DNA of 64,000 nucleotides from Chloroflexota bacterium (GTDB taxonomy: Bacteria > Chloroflexota > Dehalococcoidia > Lucifugimonadales > Lucifugimonadaceae), in NCBI GenBank assembly GCA_027618835.1, contig JAQCHZ010000010.1, forward strand, positions 1 through 64,000, written 5' to 3'. A program made the position numbers and the translations under genes. The notes below the pieces were generated by a model. That model was given only the letters and a program-made list of their open reading frames with translations. It ran no database searches and was not told the origin of the DNA. This document shows positions 28,331 to 37,585 of the stretch, piece after piece (the stretch's first letter is position 1; every line of letters begins with the position of its first letter).

Positions 28331-29731
28331 CTATTTAGTCGTGAGGTTGACCCTGCGAGCTCGAATTACGATGTCTCGAACTGCAGCCAGGTGTTGTCTC
28401 ACTGAACTATCGGTTTCCATCAATTGCTCGAAGCGTTTTTGGGCATATAAAACTGTCGAGTGATCCTTACCGCCGAGGGCTGCACCGACTCGTGCGGAAG
28501 TCAGATGAGCATCTTCTCTCAGCATGTACATCGCCATCCGACGTGCCTCAGCGGTTGCCTTGTCTCGTCGTTTGCCGGTAATGAGGTCGATAGTTACACC
28601 GCTGAATTCAGATATTGATTTCAATATTTCATCGACGGATGCAACGTCTTTTGTCGTTTCAGCCAGAAGGCTCTTCAACGCTTGATCCGCGAGTTCAGTG
28701 GTAACCGGACTTCCAATCAGCTGCGAATAGGCTATAACTCGGTTGAGTGCGCCTTCCAGTTCGCGAACGTTCTGGTGAGCACGTTGAGCGATCTGATCCA
28801 GAACAGCTGGTTCGAGATGTTGAGCCTTACTCTGTAATATCGCGTACCGAGTTTCGTAATCGGGCGGCTGTATATCTACCTCGAGCCCGCCAGCGAGGCG
28901 CGACTGGATACGTTCTTGAAGCAAGCTCTTGCTTGCAGGCTCATCGCCGGTAATGACGATCTGCTTGCCAGCCATGTGCAACTCGTTGAACGTATGGAAG
29001 AAGCCTTCCTGAGTTTGCGGCTTTGAAGCGATGAACTGAATATCGTCAACAAGCAACACGTCGGCACTTCGGTAGCTCTCGCGGAACTTATTCGCTGTTC
29101 CATCGCGAATAGCGCTGATGTACTCGTTGGTGAATCGTTCACTGCTTACATACATCACTTTTAGGCCACGCAAAACCAGCATGTTCCCAATGGCATGTAG
29201 TAGATGAGTCTTGCCAAGCCCTACTTCTGAATAGATATATAGAGGGTTGTAGACGCTTCCTGGCGACTCTGCAACTTTGGCCGCGGCAGCCTGCGCAAGA
29301 CGGTTCGAGGGGCCAACGACGAAGGTCTCAAAATTGAATGATGGCTTGAGCGAGTAAGACTTAGCGTAGTCGATTTTCCCAGCGGATTCGTTTGGTTCAG
29401 ATTCCGACGTTTCAGACCGCTCTGAAACGTCGGAATCTGATAGCACTTCATGGTTTGAACCTTGGACCTTGAAGTGTACTTCAAGCTTTCGTCCAGCGAC
29501 TCGTGAAACGGTTCTGAGGATCGTTCCCGATAGACGCTTCTCGAGCATCTCGGCAGCAAAAGGAGACGGCGTGGAAATCGTGAGGATGTCATCAGATAAA
29601 CCTACCGCTGAAGTAGGTTTTAACCACGTTTCGTAGTTGGGTCTGGGAATTTCAAGTTGGAGCTGTCCCAGAGCTGCTGACCAGATTTGCCGTGCGTTAT
29701 CCGTGGTCAAACCCTCACTAATTTTGGACAC
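28331..29731 (-). CDS. dnaA: chromosomal replication initiator protein DnaA
   Basis: The 466-residue initiator begins with GTG at 29729-29731. Domain I (residues 10-85) includes the family's WLKP motif. Domain II (about 90-130) is an acidic Ser/Glu linker encoded by a perfect palindrome. The AAA+ domain has Walker A EVGLGKTHLL at 169-178, Walker B VLLVDDIQF, and the C-terminal domain has the signature KDHSTVLYAQKRFE for DnaA-box binding. It unwinds oriC, which lies 550 bp downstream. No dnaN follows in this direction. Confidence 0.97.
   Translation of the reverse strand: MSKISEGLTTDNARQIWSAALGQLQLEIPRPNYETWLKPTSAVGLSDDILTISTPSPFAAEMLEKRLSGTILRTVSRVAGRKLEVHFKVQGSNHEVLSDSDVSERSETSESEPNESAGKIDYAKSYSLKPSFNFETFVVGPSNRLAQAAAAKVAESPGSVYNPLYIYSEVGLGKTHLLHAIGNMLVLRGLKVMYVSSERFTNEYISAIRDGTANKFRESYRSADVLLVDDIQFIASKPQTQEGFFHTFNELHMAGKQIVITGDEPASKSLLQERIQSRLAGGLEVDIQPPDYETRYAILQSKAQHLEPAVLDQIAQRAHQNVRELEGALNRVIAYSQLIGSPVTTELADQALKSLLAETTKDVASVDEILKSISEFSGVTIDLITGKRRDKATAEARRMAMYMLREDAHLTSARVGAALGGKDHSTVLYAQKRFEQLMETDSSVRQHLAAVRDIVIRARRVNLTTK
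29397..29440. repeat. perfect 20-bp inverted repeat inside dnaA
   Basis: Arms at 29397-29416 and 29421-29440 are exact reverse complements separated by only CCGC. The segment encodes the Ser/Asp/Glu-rich domain II linker of DnaA. In mRNA it would form a very stable hairpin. Linker sequence is poorly conserved, so a palindrome could be tolerated here without harm. Confidence 0.9.
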
Positions 29732-29739
29732 AAGTGTCC
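29726..29739 (-). promoter_or_regulatory. palindrome GGACAC-AA-GTGTCC over the dnaA start codon
   Basis: A perfect 6-bp dyad with a 2-bp spacer covers the GTG start and the bases just before it. It could be an operator or control access of the ribosome. No classical Shine-Dalgarno sequence is obvious between it and the promoter. The rest of 29740-30040, between the divergent dnaA and fmt genes, shows no other clear signal. Confidence 0.4.
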
Positions 29740-30040
29740 CTGAGCCGGTAATGCTGGCTTGTAAAAAAATCGATCTAATATGTCTATGCCGTGATCAGCA
29801 TTTTCGGCAGCTGGACGTTGCCTGTGGCGATCCTGACCTGATGGCAACCGTACCATGCGCTAGGCTGGTGTATGCAACCCCTCCAATGGGTCAATTGGCT
29901 CGAATTCAGGACCAATTTCCCAGAAATTTTGTGACAACAATCAGGACCAAGTTTGAACGACCATTAAAATTAACATTTCTCCAACAATGCAACCCTCGAC
30001 CGGACTGGCGATTTCAGCGCACCGCGCCAGGCGCCAAGCT

Positions 30041-30046
30041 TATAAA
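30041..30046 (+). promoter_or_regulatory. possible -10 box of fmt, suggesting a leaderless mRNA
   Basis: TATAAA ends 8 bp before the fmt ATG at 30055. Transcription would begin at or next to the start codon. No Shine-Dalgarno sequence is present. Confidence 0.35.
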
Positions 30047-30054
30047 GTTGTCAC

Positions 30055-30987
30055 ATGCGAATAGTATTTTTTGGATCGCCCACAGAAGCCGCTGAATCTC
30101 TCGAGTCGTTGATTGCAGCAGGTCACGACATTGCCGCGGTCTACAGCCAACCCGACCGTAAGTCCGGTCGAGGGAGAAACAAGACAGCCACACCCGTTAA
30201 AACGTTCGCTACACAAAACGACCTCCCCGTCTTCACTCCAAAAGGTCTTCGAAATAACGTTGAAGAGCTAGAACGGCTCAATGATCTAAACGCCGATGTG
30301 TTCGTAGTCGTGGCATACGGAAGAATTCTTCCAGCCGAAATTCTTCAGGTGCCACCGATGGGAGTTGTGAACATCCACCCATCGCTGCTGCCGAAGTACC
30401 GCGGACCAAGCCCGGTCGTAACGGCGATTTTAGAGGGCGAGGACACCGCGGGCGTCACAATCATGCTGCTAGACGAAGGAATGGACACTGGGCCGATCCT
30501 CGCTCAATCGACGCCCATACGGCTGTCAGGTACCGAAAAAGGCGCTGCGTTGCAGAGCGCTCTCTTTAAGGAGGGGGCATTGATGCTCCCCAACGTCCTT
30601 AAAGGGCTACATGAGGGATCGTTGACCCCACAGCCACAAGATGACAGCAAGGCGAGCCTCACCAGACTTCTTGAAAGGTCAGACGGCGAGATCGATTGGT
30701 CGTCGTCTGCGGAACGCATAGATCGAATGATTCGAGCGTACGATCCGTGGCCAGGAACTTTCACCAGCTGGAGCGGTAAAGGCTTGAAGGTGCTTGATGC
30801 TGAAATTAGTTCGGCATCCACATTAGGAGCTGGCGTAGTTATGGTTGTCGACGATCGGCTGCTTGTGGGCACCGGATCAGGATCTATCGGGCTAAAGCAA
30901 GTTCAACTTGAAGGTCGTCAACCCGTTGCGGCCGCCGACTTTCTCAGGGGTCAACCGGATTTCGACGGCGTAACGCTAGGGACTTAG
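30055..30987 (+). CDS. fmt: methionyl-tRNA formyltransferase
   Basis: The 310-residue enzyme formylates initiator Met-tRNA using 10-formyl-THF. It begins MRIVFFGSPTEAAESLESL and has the catalytic and folate-binding stretch VVNIHPSLLPKYRGPSPV with Asn/His/Asp (LLDEGMDTGPIL). The C-terminal OB-like domain includes RMIRAYDPWPGTF. Length and motifs are normal. It diverges from dnaA. Confidence 0.95.
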   Translation: MRIVFFGSPTEAAESLESLIAAGHDIAAVYSQPDRKSGRGRNKTATPVKTFATQNDLPVFTPKGLRNNVEELERLNDLNADVFVVVAYGRILPAEILQVPPMGVVNIHPSLLPKYRGPSPVVTAILEGEDTAGVTIMLLDEGMDTGPILAQSTPIRLSGTEKGAALQSALFKEGALMLPNVLKGLHEGSLTPQPQDDSKASLTRLLERSDGEIDWSSSAERIDRMIRAYDPWPGTFTSWSGKGLKVLDAEISSASTLGAGVVMVVDDRLLVGTGSGSIGLKQVQLEGRQPVAAADFLRGQPDFDGVTLGT

Positions 30988-30991
30988 CCCT

Positions 30992-31285
30992 CTACGCGGT
31001 TTCGATCTGGACGATATTGCGGTGTGATAGGTGGCTTCGCACGTGGTCGACGTTAGCCAACCAGTAGTCGCTTCCGTAGAACTTGGCTTCAGCAGTTGCG
31101 ATGTTTGCGACATCGTCGCCGTACGATCGAATCCAAATGAACTGAGTGCGCTCTTCGTTGACCCAGCTGCTTTCAACCTTGATACCGGCTTCGGTCATTA
31201 CAGGGATGAGCTTTGGGAAGGTGTCGAGCCAGCTGTCGAGCATTCCTTTGTTAATGGTGTACGTGCGCAAGTGGGCAACAGTCAT
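30992..31285 (-). CDS. NIPSNAP-family protein
   Basis: The protein has 97 residues from ATG 31285 (TVAHLRTYTINKGMLDSW); an upstream frame start at 31318 seems unlikely. The pattern of the first strand, a helix with LDTFPKLIPVMTEAGI, and FIWIRSYGD fits NIPSNAP/ABM ferredoxin-like barrels. The role is unknown. It ends 4 bp from the fmt stop on the opposite strand. Confidence 0.75.
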   Translation of the reverse strand: MTVAHLRTYTINKGMLDSWLDTFPKLIPVMTEAGIKVESSWVNEERTQFIWIRSYGDDVANIATAEAKFYGSDYWLANVDHVRSHLSHRNIVQIETA

Positions 31286-31390
31286 CGTTCCTAAAACTCC
31301 GTGAGCCAAAGTGGCCATTCGTATCAGTGAAATTCAAGTAGCTGATTCTATCGACGATAAAGACGAGTTGGGTAATTGAACTACCCAAAA

Positions 31391-31645
31391 TCTCGACCAA
31401 AGTGGAGAGACCTTCGACGGCGCGGTGCGTGGTGGGCGATCCGGATAGTGCTCCGCACTGACGACCCAAAGCGGTGATCGAGAGCGGGATTACCCAAAGC
31501 TATAGCCAACTAACGCACCCAACAGCCGCCCGGTGTCATCCTGATTCATTTTCAGGATCTCTCTCACCCCAGCAGCGAAAACACCCAATCCGCCAACACC
31601 CCGACTTCACGAGCGGAGTGCATCCTGAGCACAGTCGAAGGGTCA
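31391..31645. repeat. cluster of repeat families C and B in an intergenic gap
   Basis: A family C unit (TCTCGACC...GGAGAGACCTTCG, 31391-31430), a half family B unit (GTCATCCTGATTCA...CAGGATCT with GCAGCG tail, 31535-31577) and a CATCCTGAGCACAGTCGAAGG motif near 31620 fill the gap between NIPSNAP and ffh. No gene is visible in 31319-31763. Confidence 0.7.
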
Positions 31646-31763
31646 TCGGAGTCGAGGGATCTGGTGCGGGGTCGCGGCTATTGGGTAACTGGGCAGACTG
31701 GGCATTCCGGAAATAAAACGCAAATCTGAACTCAAAACACCCCACAACAAGCCAAACACCGAG

Positions 31764-33101
31764 CTAGCCCTTGAGCATGTTCATCAATGCGCGCTTGCCA
31801 CCCGGACCCGAGATCTTCTTCATCATCTTCTGCATCTGCTTGAACTGATTCAAAAGCTGGTTGACCTGCGTAGTCGTGGTTCCAGAACCATCGGCAATTC
31901 GCTTGCGACGAGACCCATTGATAATCGTCGGATTCTCGCGTTCCAACATCGTCATCGAGTGAATAATCGCCTCGGTTCGAGCCATCTGGCTCTCATCGAT
32001 GTCCTTCGGATTGATCTTGCCTCGAAGTGAACCCATCCCAGGAATCATGCCGAGAATATCGGTAATCGATCCCATCTTTTTGATGGTCTGGAACTGCTGC
32101 AACATGTCGTTTAGATCAAATTGATTCTTCTTGATCTTCGCTTCGAGAGCGGCAATCTCTTCAGTATCGAACTGAGATTCTGCCTTTTCGATAAGCGACT
32201 CGACATCGCCCATGCCAAGAATCCGTGAAGCAATTCGATCCGGGTGGTACACCTCGAACTGATCAGGTCGCTCGCCGACACCGATGTACTTGATGGGCAC
32301 ACCAGTTGCAGATCGCATCGAAAGAGCGGCACCACCACGGGCGTCACCGTCCATCTTCGTTAGCACCATTCCAGTGATACCGATTCGATCATTGAACTCG
32401 CCACCAGAACGTACTGCGTCCTGACCCGTCATAGCGTCGAGAACGAGTAGCGTTTCGACTGGTGAAGTAGCGTCGCGAATCTCTTCGAGTTCGCTCATCA
32501 GATCGTCATCAATAGCCAAACGGCCTGCCGTGTCGAGGATCAGATAGTGAACGCCCTCTTCCTGAGCCTTTTTGTAGGCTGCTTTGGCGACCTTCACAGG
32601 CGTGGAGCTTGAAGGCTCTTCCGAGTAAACGGTGAGATCAAGCTGCTTTCCGAGCTGCTTCAGCTGATCGATAGCTGCAGGACGTTGCAGGTCACATGCT
32701 GCCATCATCACGGGCTGTTTCTGCTTGCGCAGCCACAATGCCAACTTCGCGGCGAGTGTGGTTTTACCGGCACCCTGAAGTCCAACTAGCATGATGACGC
32801 TCGGTGGCTTGTCAGCACGGGCAAGTTCGACTGCTTCTCCACCAAGAATTTCGGCCAATTCTTCTCGAACTATTCGAATAACCGATTGTCCGGGAGTGAG
32901 AGAAGCGTAGACTTTGTCGCCATCCGCACGTTCTTTGACATTTTTGACGAACTGGCGCGCTACTTTGAAGTCGACGTCTGCTTCGAGCAGCGCTAGTCGA
33001 ACTTCGCGGAGGGCCGCGTCGATGTCTTTTTCAGATAATTTACCGCTACTGGTTAGCTTGCCGAAGACTCCGCCAAGCTTGTCGGAAAGTGACTCAAACA
33101 T
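31764..33101 (-). CDS. ffh: signal recognition particle protein Ffh
   Basis: The 445-residue SRP GTPase has the N domain, the G domain (LVGLQGAGKTTLAAKLA, LDTAGRLAID, TKMDGDARGGAAL) and the Met-rich M domain (GSRRKRIADGSG, FKQMQKMMKKISGPGG). It binds 4.5S RNA and signal peptides and delivers ribosomes to FtsY. Length is typical. No SRP RNA gene was seen nearby. Confidence 0.97.
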   Translation of the reverse strand: MFESLSDKLGGVFGKLTSSGKLSEKDIDAALREVRLALLEADVDFKVARQFVKNVKERADGDKVYASLTPGQSVIRIVREELAEILGGEAVELARADKPPSVIMLVGLQGAGKTTLAAKLALWLRKQKQPVMMAACDLQRPAAIDQLKQLGKQLDLTVYSEEPSSSTPVKVAKAAYKKAQEEGVHYLILDTAGRLAIDDDLMSELEEIRDATSPVETLLVLDAMTGQDAVRSGGEFNDRIGITGMVLTKMDGDARGGAALSMRSATGVPIKYIGVGERPDQFEVYHPDRIASRILGMGDVESLIEKAESQFDTEEIAALEAKIKKNQFDLNDMLQQFQTIKKMGSITDILGMIPGMGSLRGKINPKDIDESQMARTEAIIHSMTMLERENPTIINGSRRKRIADGSGTTTTQVNQLLNQFKQMQKMMKKISGPGGKRALMNMLKG

Positions 33102-33352
33102 AGTTTGATTTTACATGCGGAAATCGGCTAAAAACGGTTAGATCACGTGTGCACCGCTAAATATGTGGCTTGATAACAGCCAAGCGCAGTCGTTTTTATC
33201 TAAGTGAGAAACCGGAATGATCATCCATCTCGACTCAGCTATTGACCTACGGATTCCAGCGTAGCCTCGGCTTCTCCTGTGGCAGTTTCAGCCACGAACA
33301 GTTCTGCGACGACTGTCGCTTCCACATCTTCGGCAGTGCTTCGATCAGAAGC

Positions 33353-33499
33353 TTAACTCACTAAAAACCATAGCGCGAACAACAGAACAATTCCAAGAAG
33401 CGTCCAATATCCAGCGTTTTCGTATCGCTTCCGAAATGAGAGTTTGCCCTGATTGGCTATATTTGGTCGGGACTGAACCCGGGTTGGCTCTTCGTTCAT
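33353..33499 (-). CDS. 48-residue single-pass membrane protein
   Basis: A short frame from ATG 33499 to TAA 33353 encodes a charged N-terminal half with FRKRYENAGYW followed by a hydrophobic C-terminal helix (TLLGIVLLFALWFLVS). The layout of a charged cytosolic segment and a tail anchor looks coding, and the flanking bases do not. Function unknown. The rest of the gap (33102-33352, 33500-33732) shows nothing I can name; an overlapping plus-strand frame there looks spurious. Confidence 0.5.
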   Translation of the reverse strand: MNEEPTRVQSRPNIANQGKLSFRKRYENAGYWTLLGIVLLFALWFLVS

Positions 33500-33732
33500 T
33501 TCACCATCAATTGTCGAACGGCGCCGACAAATGTCGACTCATCGGGGGCGGAGTTAACAATATGCGAACGAGGCTTATCGACGCAGTTCGATCTTTAAAC
33601 ACGGTTGACACGATTATGACGCTTGGAATACCAAATGCGTTTGAGTCGGGCAAATCGTTCGACGCCATGTCGAAAGTCTACTCGACCGTTCACTCGTACG
33701 TGCGTGCGCGGTGCTCAGGTCGACCGACGCTG

Positions 33733-34431
33733 TTACGAAATCTCGACGATTTCGCCATCAACAACCAAAGTCGCTTCGGTTAAAGCCTGAACATCATCGA
33801 ACGACCAGCCCGGCGCAGTTTCTCTCAGAATCATTCGACCGCTCACGCGATCAATCTTGATTACCGCAATGTCGGTAACAATCTCATCAACACACCCCGG
33901 TGCCGTTAATGGAAACGTGCATTCCTCGACGATTTTTGGCGTGTCGCCTCTCGCCGTGTGCTCCATAGCGATTACAACTCGCTTTGCGTTTGCCGCGAGG
34001 TCCATCGCTCCGCCAATACTGCCAATTCCACGTTTTGGGATTATCCAGTTTGCCAAATCACCAGTTCGCGAAACCTGAAGTGCGCCTAGCACTGTCACAT
34101 CAATATGCCCACCGCGAATCAGGTTGAATGACTCTACGGAATCGAAAAATGCCATTCCCGGCACGAGCTTCGGAAACTTGCCACCGGCGTCCATCAGATT
34201 TGGGTCGCCTTCGCCCGGAGCCGAAAGTTCTTTGAAGCCGAGAATGCCGTTCTCTGCGTGATAAAGAAGTTCGACGCCATCTGGTAGAAAATTGGCACAC
34301 AACGCCGGAATGCCAATGCCAAGGTTCACCGTTGAGCCATCGACGAGATCGCGAGCCGCACGTTTAGCAACCGCAGCACGATCAAGACGTGGGGCAGGGT
34401 CGTTTCCAGCGGGCTTTCCAGAAATGGTCAC
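33733..34431 (-). CDS. 3-oxoacid CoA-transferase, subunit B
   Basis: The 232-residue beta subunit shows VNLGIGIPALCANFLP and YHAENGILGF, in which the Glu of AENG is the catalytic residue that forms the CoA thioester. GGAMDLAANAKRVVIAMEH and LTAPGCVDEIVTDIAV complete the family pattern. It overlaps the stop of subunit A by 4 bp (ATGA), so translation is coupled. It transfers CoA between succinyl-CoA or acetyl-CoA and a 3-oxoacid. Confidence 0.92.
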   Translation of the reverse strand: MTISGKPAGNDPAPRLDRAAVAKRAARDLVDGSTVNLGIGIPALCANFLPDGVELLYHAENGILGFKELSAPGEGDPNLMDAGGKFPKLVPGMAFFDSVESFNLIRGGHIDVTVLGALQVSRTGDLANWIIPKRGIGSIGGAMDLAANAKRVVIAMEHTARGDTPKIVEECTFPLTAPGCVDEIVTDIAVIKIDRVSGRMILRETAPGWSFDDVQALTEATLVVDGEIVEIS

Positions 34432-35159
34432 GGTAGTGGATCTCCCGCTTCTCGCTGAACAATCCGATTCACATACGTGCTCAGCGTTTCGACCCGCTCA
34501 GGATCAATACCGCCGACTTCAACAATCTCGTCTACCTCAACGATTGTGACCTTCGCGGCAGTTGCCATCGCCGGGTTAAACGCCCGAGAGGTACCCGTAT
34601 ATTGCAGATTGCCTCGGGTATCGGCTTTTTGCGCTCGAATTAACGCGTAGTCGGCCGAAAGTGCCGTTTCGAGCAGATATGTGCGGCCATCAAAGTCACG
34701 ATGCTCTTTGCCCTCTGCAACCGGCGTACCAACTCCGGTAGGAGTGTAGAACGCGGGCACGCCAGCTCCAGCAGATCGAATGCGTTCGATAAGCGTGCCT
34801 TGCGGAACGATATCGACTTCGGCTCTGCCTTCGCGCCACGCCCTTTCGATCTCGCTCAGCGGATTGGTCGTTCCCGGGACTGGAAACGAGCACGTGATTT
34901 TCGTCGCCTGCCCGCTCTCGAAAAACATGCCATGGTCGATCGGATCAAGATGCTCTGGCCAGCCGTAGCCCGTTGTTTTCGAAATACCAGCCACGTTGCC
35001 GATGATCGTTAGATCACCTACTCCGAGATCACGTAGTGCCATCATCAGGCGAGTCGGTTGACCGCCAGCGCCCCCGAATCCGCCAATCATGATCGACGCA
35101 CCCGAAGGAATATCGGCTACGGCGTCGACGAACGAGTTGGAGATCTTATTAATTGGCAC
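34428..35159 (-). CDS. 3-oxoacid CoA-transferase, subunit A
   Basis: The 243-residue alpha subunit has the glycine-rich CoA-binding loop MIGGFGGAGGQPTRLM near residue 21 and YALIRAQKADTRGNLQY. It forms a heterotetramer with subunit B encoded immediately downstream with a 4-bp overlap. Which 3-oxoacid it uses (acetoacetate or 3-oxoadipate) cannot be decided from sequence. Confidence 0.92.
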   Translation of the reverse strand: MPINKISNSFVDAVADIPSGASIMIGGFGGAGGQPTRLMMALRDLGVGDLTIIGNVAGISKTTGYGWPEHLDPIDHGMFFESGQATKITCSFPVPGTTNPLSEIERAWREGRAEVDIVPQGTLIERIRSAGAGVPAFYTPTGVGTPVAEGKEHRDFDGRTYLLETALSADYALIRAQKADTRGNLQYTGTSRAFNPAMATAAKVTIVEVDEIVEVGGIDPERVETLSTYVNRIVQREAGDPLP

Positions 35160-35280
35160 GGGAGCCAGATTGTACGGTCTTTTCGATGGGTGTCACTTAC
35201 ACTACGTTGAGTTTTTACTTGTAATCGTCCGTATTTCGCGCTCAGCTGACCACTCGAACTGCCAAGAATCCCATTCGTAA

Positions 35281-36090
35281 ATGCCATCTAAAAAGAAGAA
35301 ATCGAAACAGCCCGACTTCACCCTGATCGCACATCGAGGTGCCTCATACGACGCACCCGAGAACACGTTTGAGGCGTTCGATCTTGCTCTCGCGCTCGGC
35401 TTCGACAACTTTGAAACCGACGTCCAACTAACTAGCGATGGTAGAGCTGTTCTCGTTCACGACGACACGCTGGATCGAACGACCGACACAACCGGTCTCG
35501 TCGCTGAAACCGGCATCGCTAAGATCAAATCACTTAATGCCGGGCTTTGGTTTGAAGGACCCGACGATGGCGCTGGCGTGCGCGGCACCATGGCGTACGC
35601 AGAAGCGTTCGTGCCAACACTCGATGAGTTTCTTGAACGATACGCCGGCAATGCGCACGTTCATTTAGAGCTAAAGTCGACTCAACCCGATCTCGCTGCG
35701 ACATCGATGAAGTCGCTCAAGCAGTGGGGTTGGCTCGATCAACATACCGGCGATTCGGTCGCTCCCGGCCTTACTATTTCCTCGTTTCATTTCGAACAAC
35801 TCGAACGATCAATCGCGCTCATGCCTAACATCGCCCACGGCTGGCTGCTTCAAAAGATAGATAAGGCTTCTTTAAAAGCAGCAACCGATCTAGGCCTCTC
35901 TGGCATCTACCCGAACGCGAGCAAAGTAACCAAGAAACAGATCGACGATGCGAACAAAGCTGGGCTCGTAGTCCGAACCTGGGGCATCGCCGACTCCAAG
36001 CCCGCGCTTCGTCGTGCATACCGTTCTGGAGCCGTTGGAACGACGGTCGATTGGCCTTCAAAAGCCCGCGTAATCATCGAATCGCTTTAG
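35281..36090 (+). CDS. glycerophosphodiester phosphodiesterase
   Basis: The 269-residue TIM-barrel enzyme has IAHRGASYDAPENTFEAF, with the catalytic His and the metal ligand Glu, then DNFETDVQLTSDGRAVLVHDDTLDRTTD, with the ligands Glu and Asp and the second catalytic His, and HLELK. It cleaves glycerophosphodiesters to sn-glycerol 3-phosphate and an alcohol. No signal peptide is present, so it is cytoplasmic. The Lys-rich N terminus is unusual but short. It diverges from the CoA-transferase pair. Confidence 0.93.
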   Translation: MPSKKKKSKQPDFTLIAHRGASYDAPENTFEAFDLALALGFDNFETDVQLTSDGRAVLVHDDTLDRTTDTTGLVAETGIAKIKSLNAGLWFEGPDDGAGVRGTMAYAEAFVPTLDEFLERYAGNAHVHLELKSTQPDLAATSMKSLKQWGWLDQHTGDSVAPGLTISSFHFEQLERSIALMPNIAHGWLLQKIDKASLKAATDLGLSGIYPNASKVTKKQIDDANKAGLVVRTWGIADSKPALRRAYRSGAVGTTVDWPSKARVIIESL

Positions 36091-36253
36091 GAATATCCGT
36101 GATGTTCGAAGACGCCTCGGCCGTTCTTGTGTAGATATTCGGCGCGTCCGCTATCGGAACGGGCTGTCACTACGGTAAAGTCGCGCTCATCAACACCGGG
36201 CGCGTCATTCGACCCGTCAAGTCCAACAAACAGGAATATCAAAGAAGAGTCAC

Positions 36254-37456
36254 ATGAAAATCGAAAAAATCCGACTTCGTCACGTATTTGGAACGATTGA
36301 AACCGATGGTTTGTTCTGGGAAGAACGACTCGTCCAGCCGCTCGACGTGTACGAGGAATTCCGTGACATTGGCGGGCGGGTCGAGTGGGGTTCAGCGAAC
36401 TCGAAGAACGAACTCGCCCACGACGCCTACTTCGTACAGATCGAAACCGACGAAGGCGTAATTGGAATCGGCGGTCCGATGGACAAATCCGTCGCCTTCA
36501 TCATCGAAAACGAACTGAGCCGCTACTTGATCGGACGCGACCCACTCGCAACCGAGTTCCTCTGGGACATCATGCACCGTGGCTCAGTTCATGGTCGTCA
36601 GGGCAACACGATGATCGCCATCAGCGCGATCGATAACGCGCTCTGGGATCTCAAAGGTCGCTACTTCAACGCTCCCGTCTACAGTCTCATCGGTGGCCCG
36701 ACCCGAACGGAAGTGCCTGCCTACGCTTCGATGCTTGGCTACCACGTCCTCGATATGGGGCTCGTCGCAGAACGCGCCAAAGAGAAGCAAGACGAAGGCT
36801 ACACGGCTCAGAAATGGTTCTTCCGACACGGCCCGATGTCTGGTGCTGAAGGATTTAAGATGAACGTCGACATGGTGCGAACTCTTCGAGAAATTCTCGG
36901 TGATGACGATGACATCATGCTCGATTGCTGGCAGTCGATGGACGTTAACTACGTAATCAAACTCGCCGAGGCGATCGAGGAATTCCACCCTCGGTGGCTC
37001 GAAGAAGTCGCTATGCCGGATCGCATCGATTCATATCGCAAGATTCGCGAAGCAACGAACATTCCGCTGTCGGGCGCAGAGCACGACTACACACGCTGGG
37101 GCATGAAGCAGTTCATCGACGCCGAAGCACTCGACATCATTCAGCCAGACATCTACTGGGCTGGTGGACTATCGGAAGTGCTGAAGATCGCAGCTCTCGC
37201 TACTACCTTCGATCTAATCACGATTCCGCACGGTCACTCGACCAACGCCGGAATTCACTTCTCGGTCACCCAGTCGCCGATTCACACTCCATACCAGGAG
37301 TATTTGGTGAAATGGAACACCATCCACCAGCACTTCTTGAAGGACCCTGTAACCCCGGTGAACGGCTCGATTCACGCACCGTCAGGCATCGGAATGACAA
37401 TGGATCTAGATCCCGACAAAATCGAACGAGAAGAAGAACCAAACTTCGGTTCGTAA
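36254..37456 (+). CDS. enolase-superfamily dehydratase, L-rhamnonate dehydratase-like
   Basis: The 400-residue protein has a capping domain and TIM barrel of the mandelate racemase group. Metal ligands fit Asp224 (MLDCW), Glu250 (RWLEE) and Glu276 (GAEHDYTRWG). The barrel motif AQKWFFRHGP at 185-194 and the catalytic His in PHGHST near 326 match rhamnonate dehydratases, as does the length. It removes water from a sugar acid to give a 2-keto-3-deoxy acid. It is the first of three paralogues in tandem. The leader 36091-36253 contains no family A repeat. Confidence 0.85.
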   Translation: MKIEKIRLRHVFGTIETDGLFWEERLVQPLDVYEEFRDIGGRVEWGSANSKNELAHDAYFVQIETDEGVIGIGGPMDKSVAFIIENELSRYLIGRDPLATEFLWDIMHRGSVHGRQGNTMIAISAIDNALWDLKGRYFNAPVYSLIGGPTRTEVPAYASMLGYHVLDMGLVAERAKEKQDEGYTAQKWFFRHGPMSGAEGFKMNVDMVRTLREILGDDDDIMLDCWQSMDVNYVIKLAEAIEEFHPRWLEEVAMPDRIDSYRKIREATNIPLSGAEHDYTRWGMKQFIDAEALDIIQPDIYWAGGLSEVLKIAALATTFDLITIPHGHSTNAGIHFSVTQSPIHTPYQEYLVKWNTIHQHFLKDPVTPVNGSIHAPSGIGMTMDLDPDKIEREEEPNFGS

Positions 37457-37502
37457 GTACCGAGCAAGCAAGCTAACAAATTCGAGATTGAAACAATTAG
37501 TC

Positions 37503-37582
37503 CCCCTTCCGGATGGAAGGGGTTAGGGGATGGGTAGATTGCAGCGGCGACCAAGTCACGCTAGTGATGCCCGGAGCTAATT
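37503..37582. repeat. dispersed repeat family A, copy 2
   Basis: An 8-bp hairpin CCCCTTCC-GGAT-GGAAGGGG (37503-37522) is followed by a G-rich tract, GATTGCAGCGGCGACC and a decayed palindrome GTCACGCTAGTGATG. It ends a few bases before the ATG at 37586. Confidence 0.7.
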
Positions 37583-37585
37583 ACC

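Noticed and set aside
29637-30095. 152-codon plus-strand frame spanning the dnaA-fmt gap
   Set aside because: It overlaps the dnaA start and fmt start and has no domain.
33436-33783. 115-codon plus-strand open frame
   Set aside because: It overlaps the CoA-transferase end and the small minus-strand gene and its translation lacks domain-like features.
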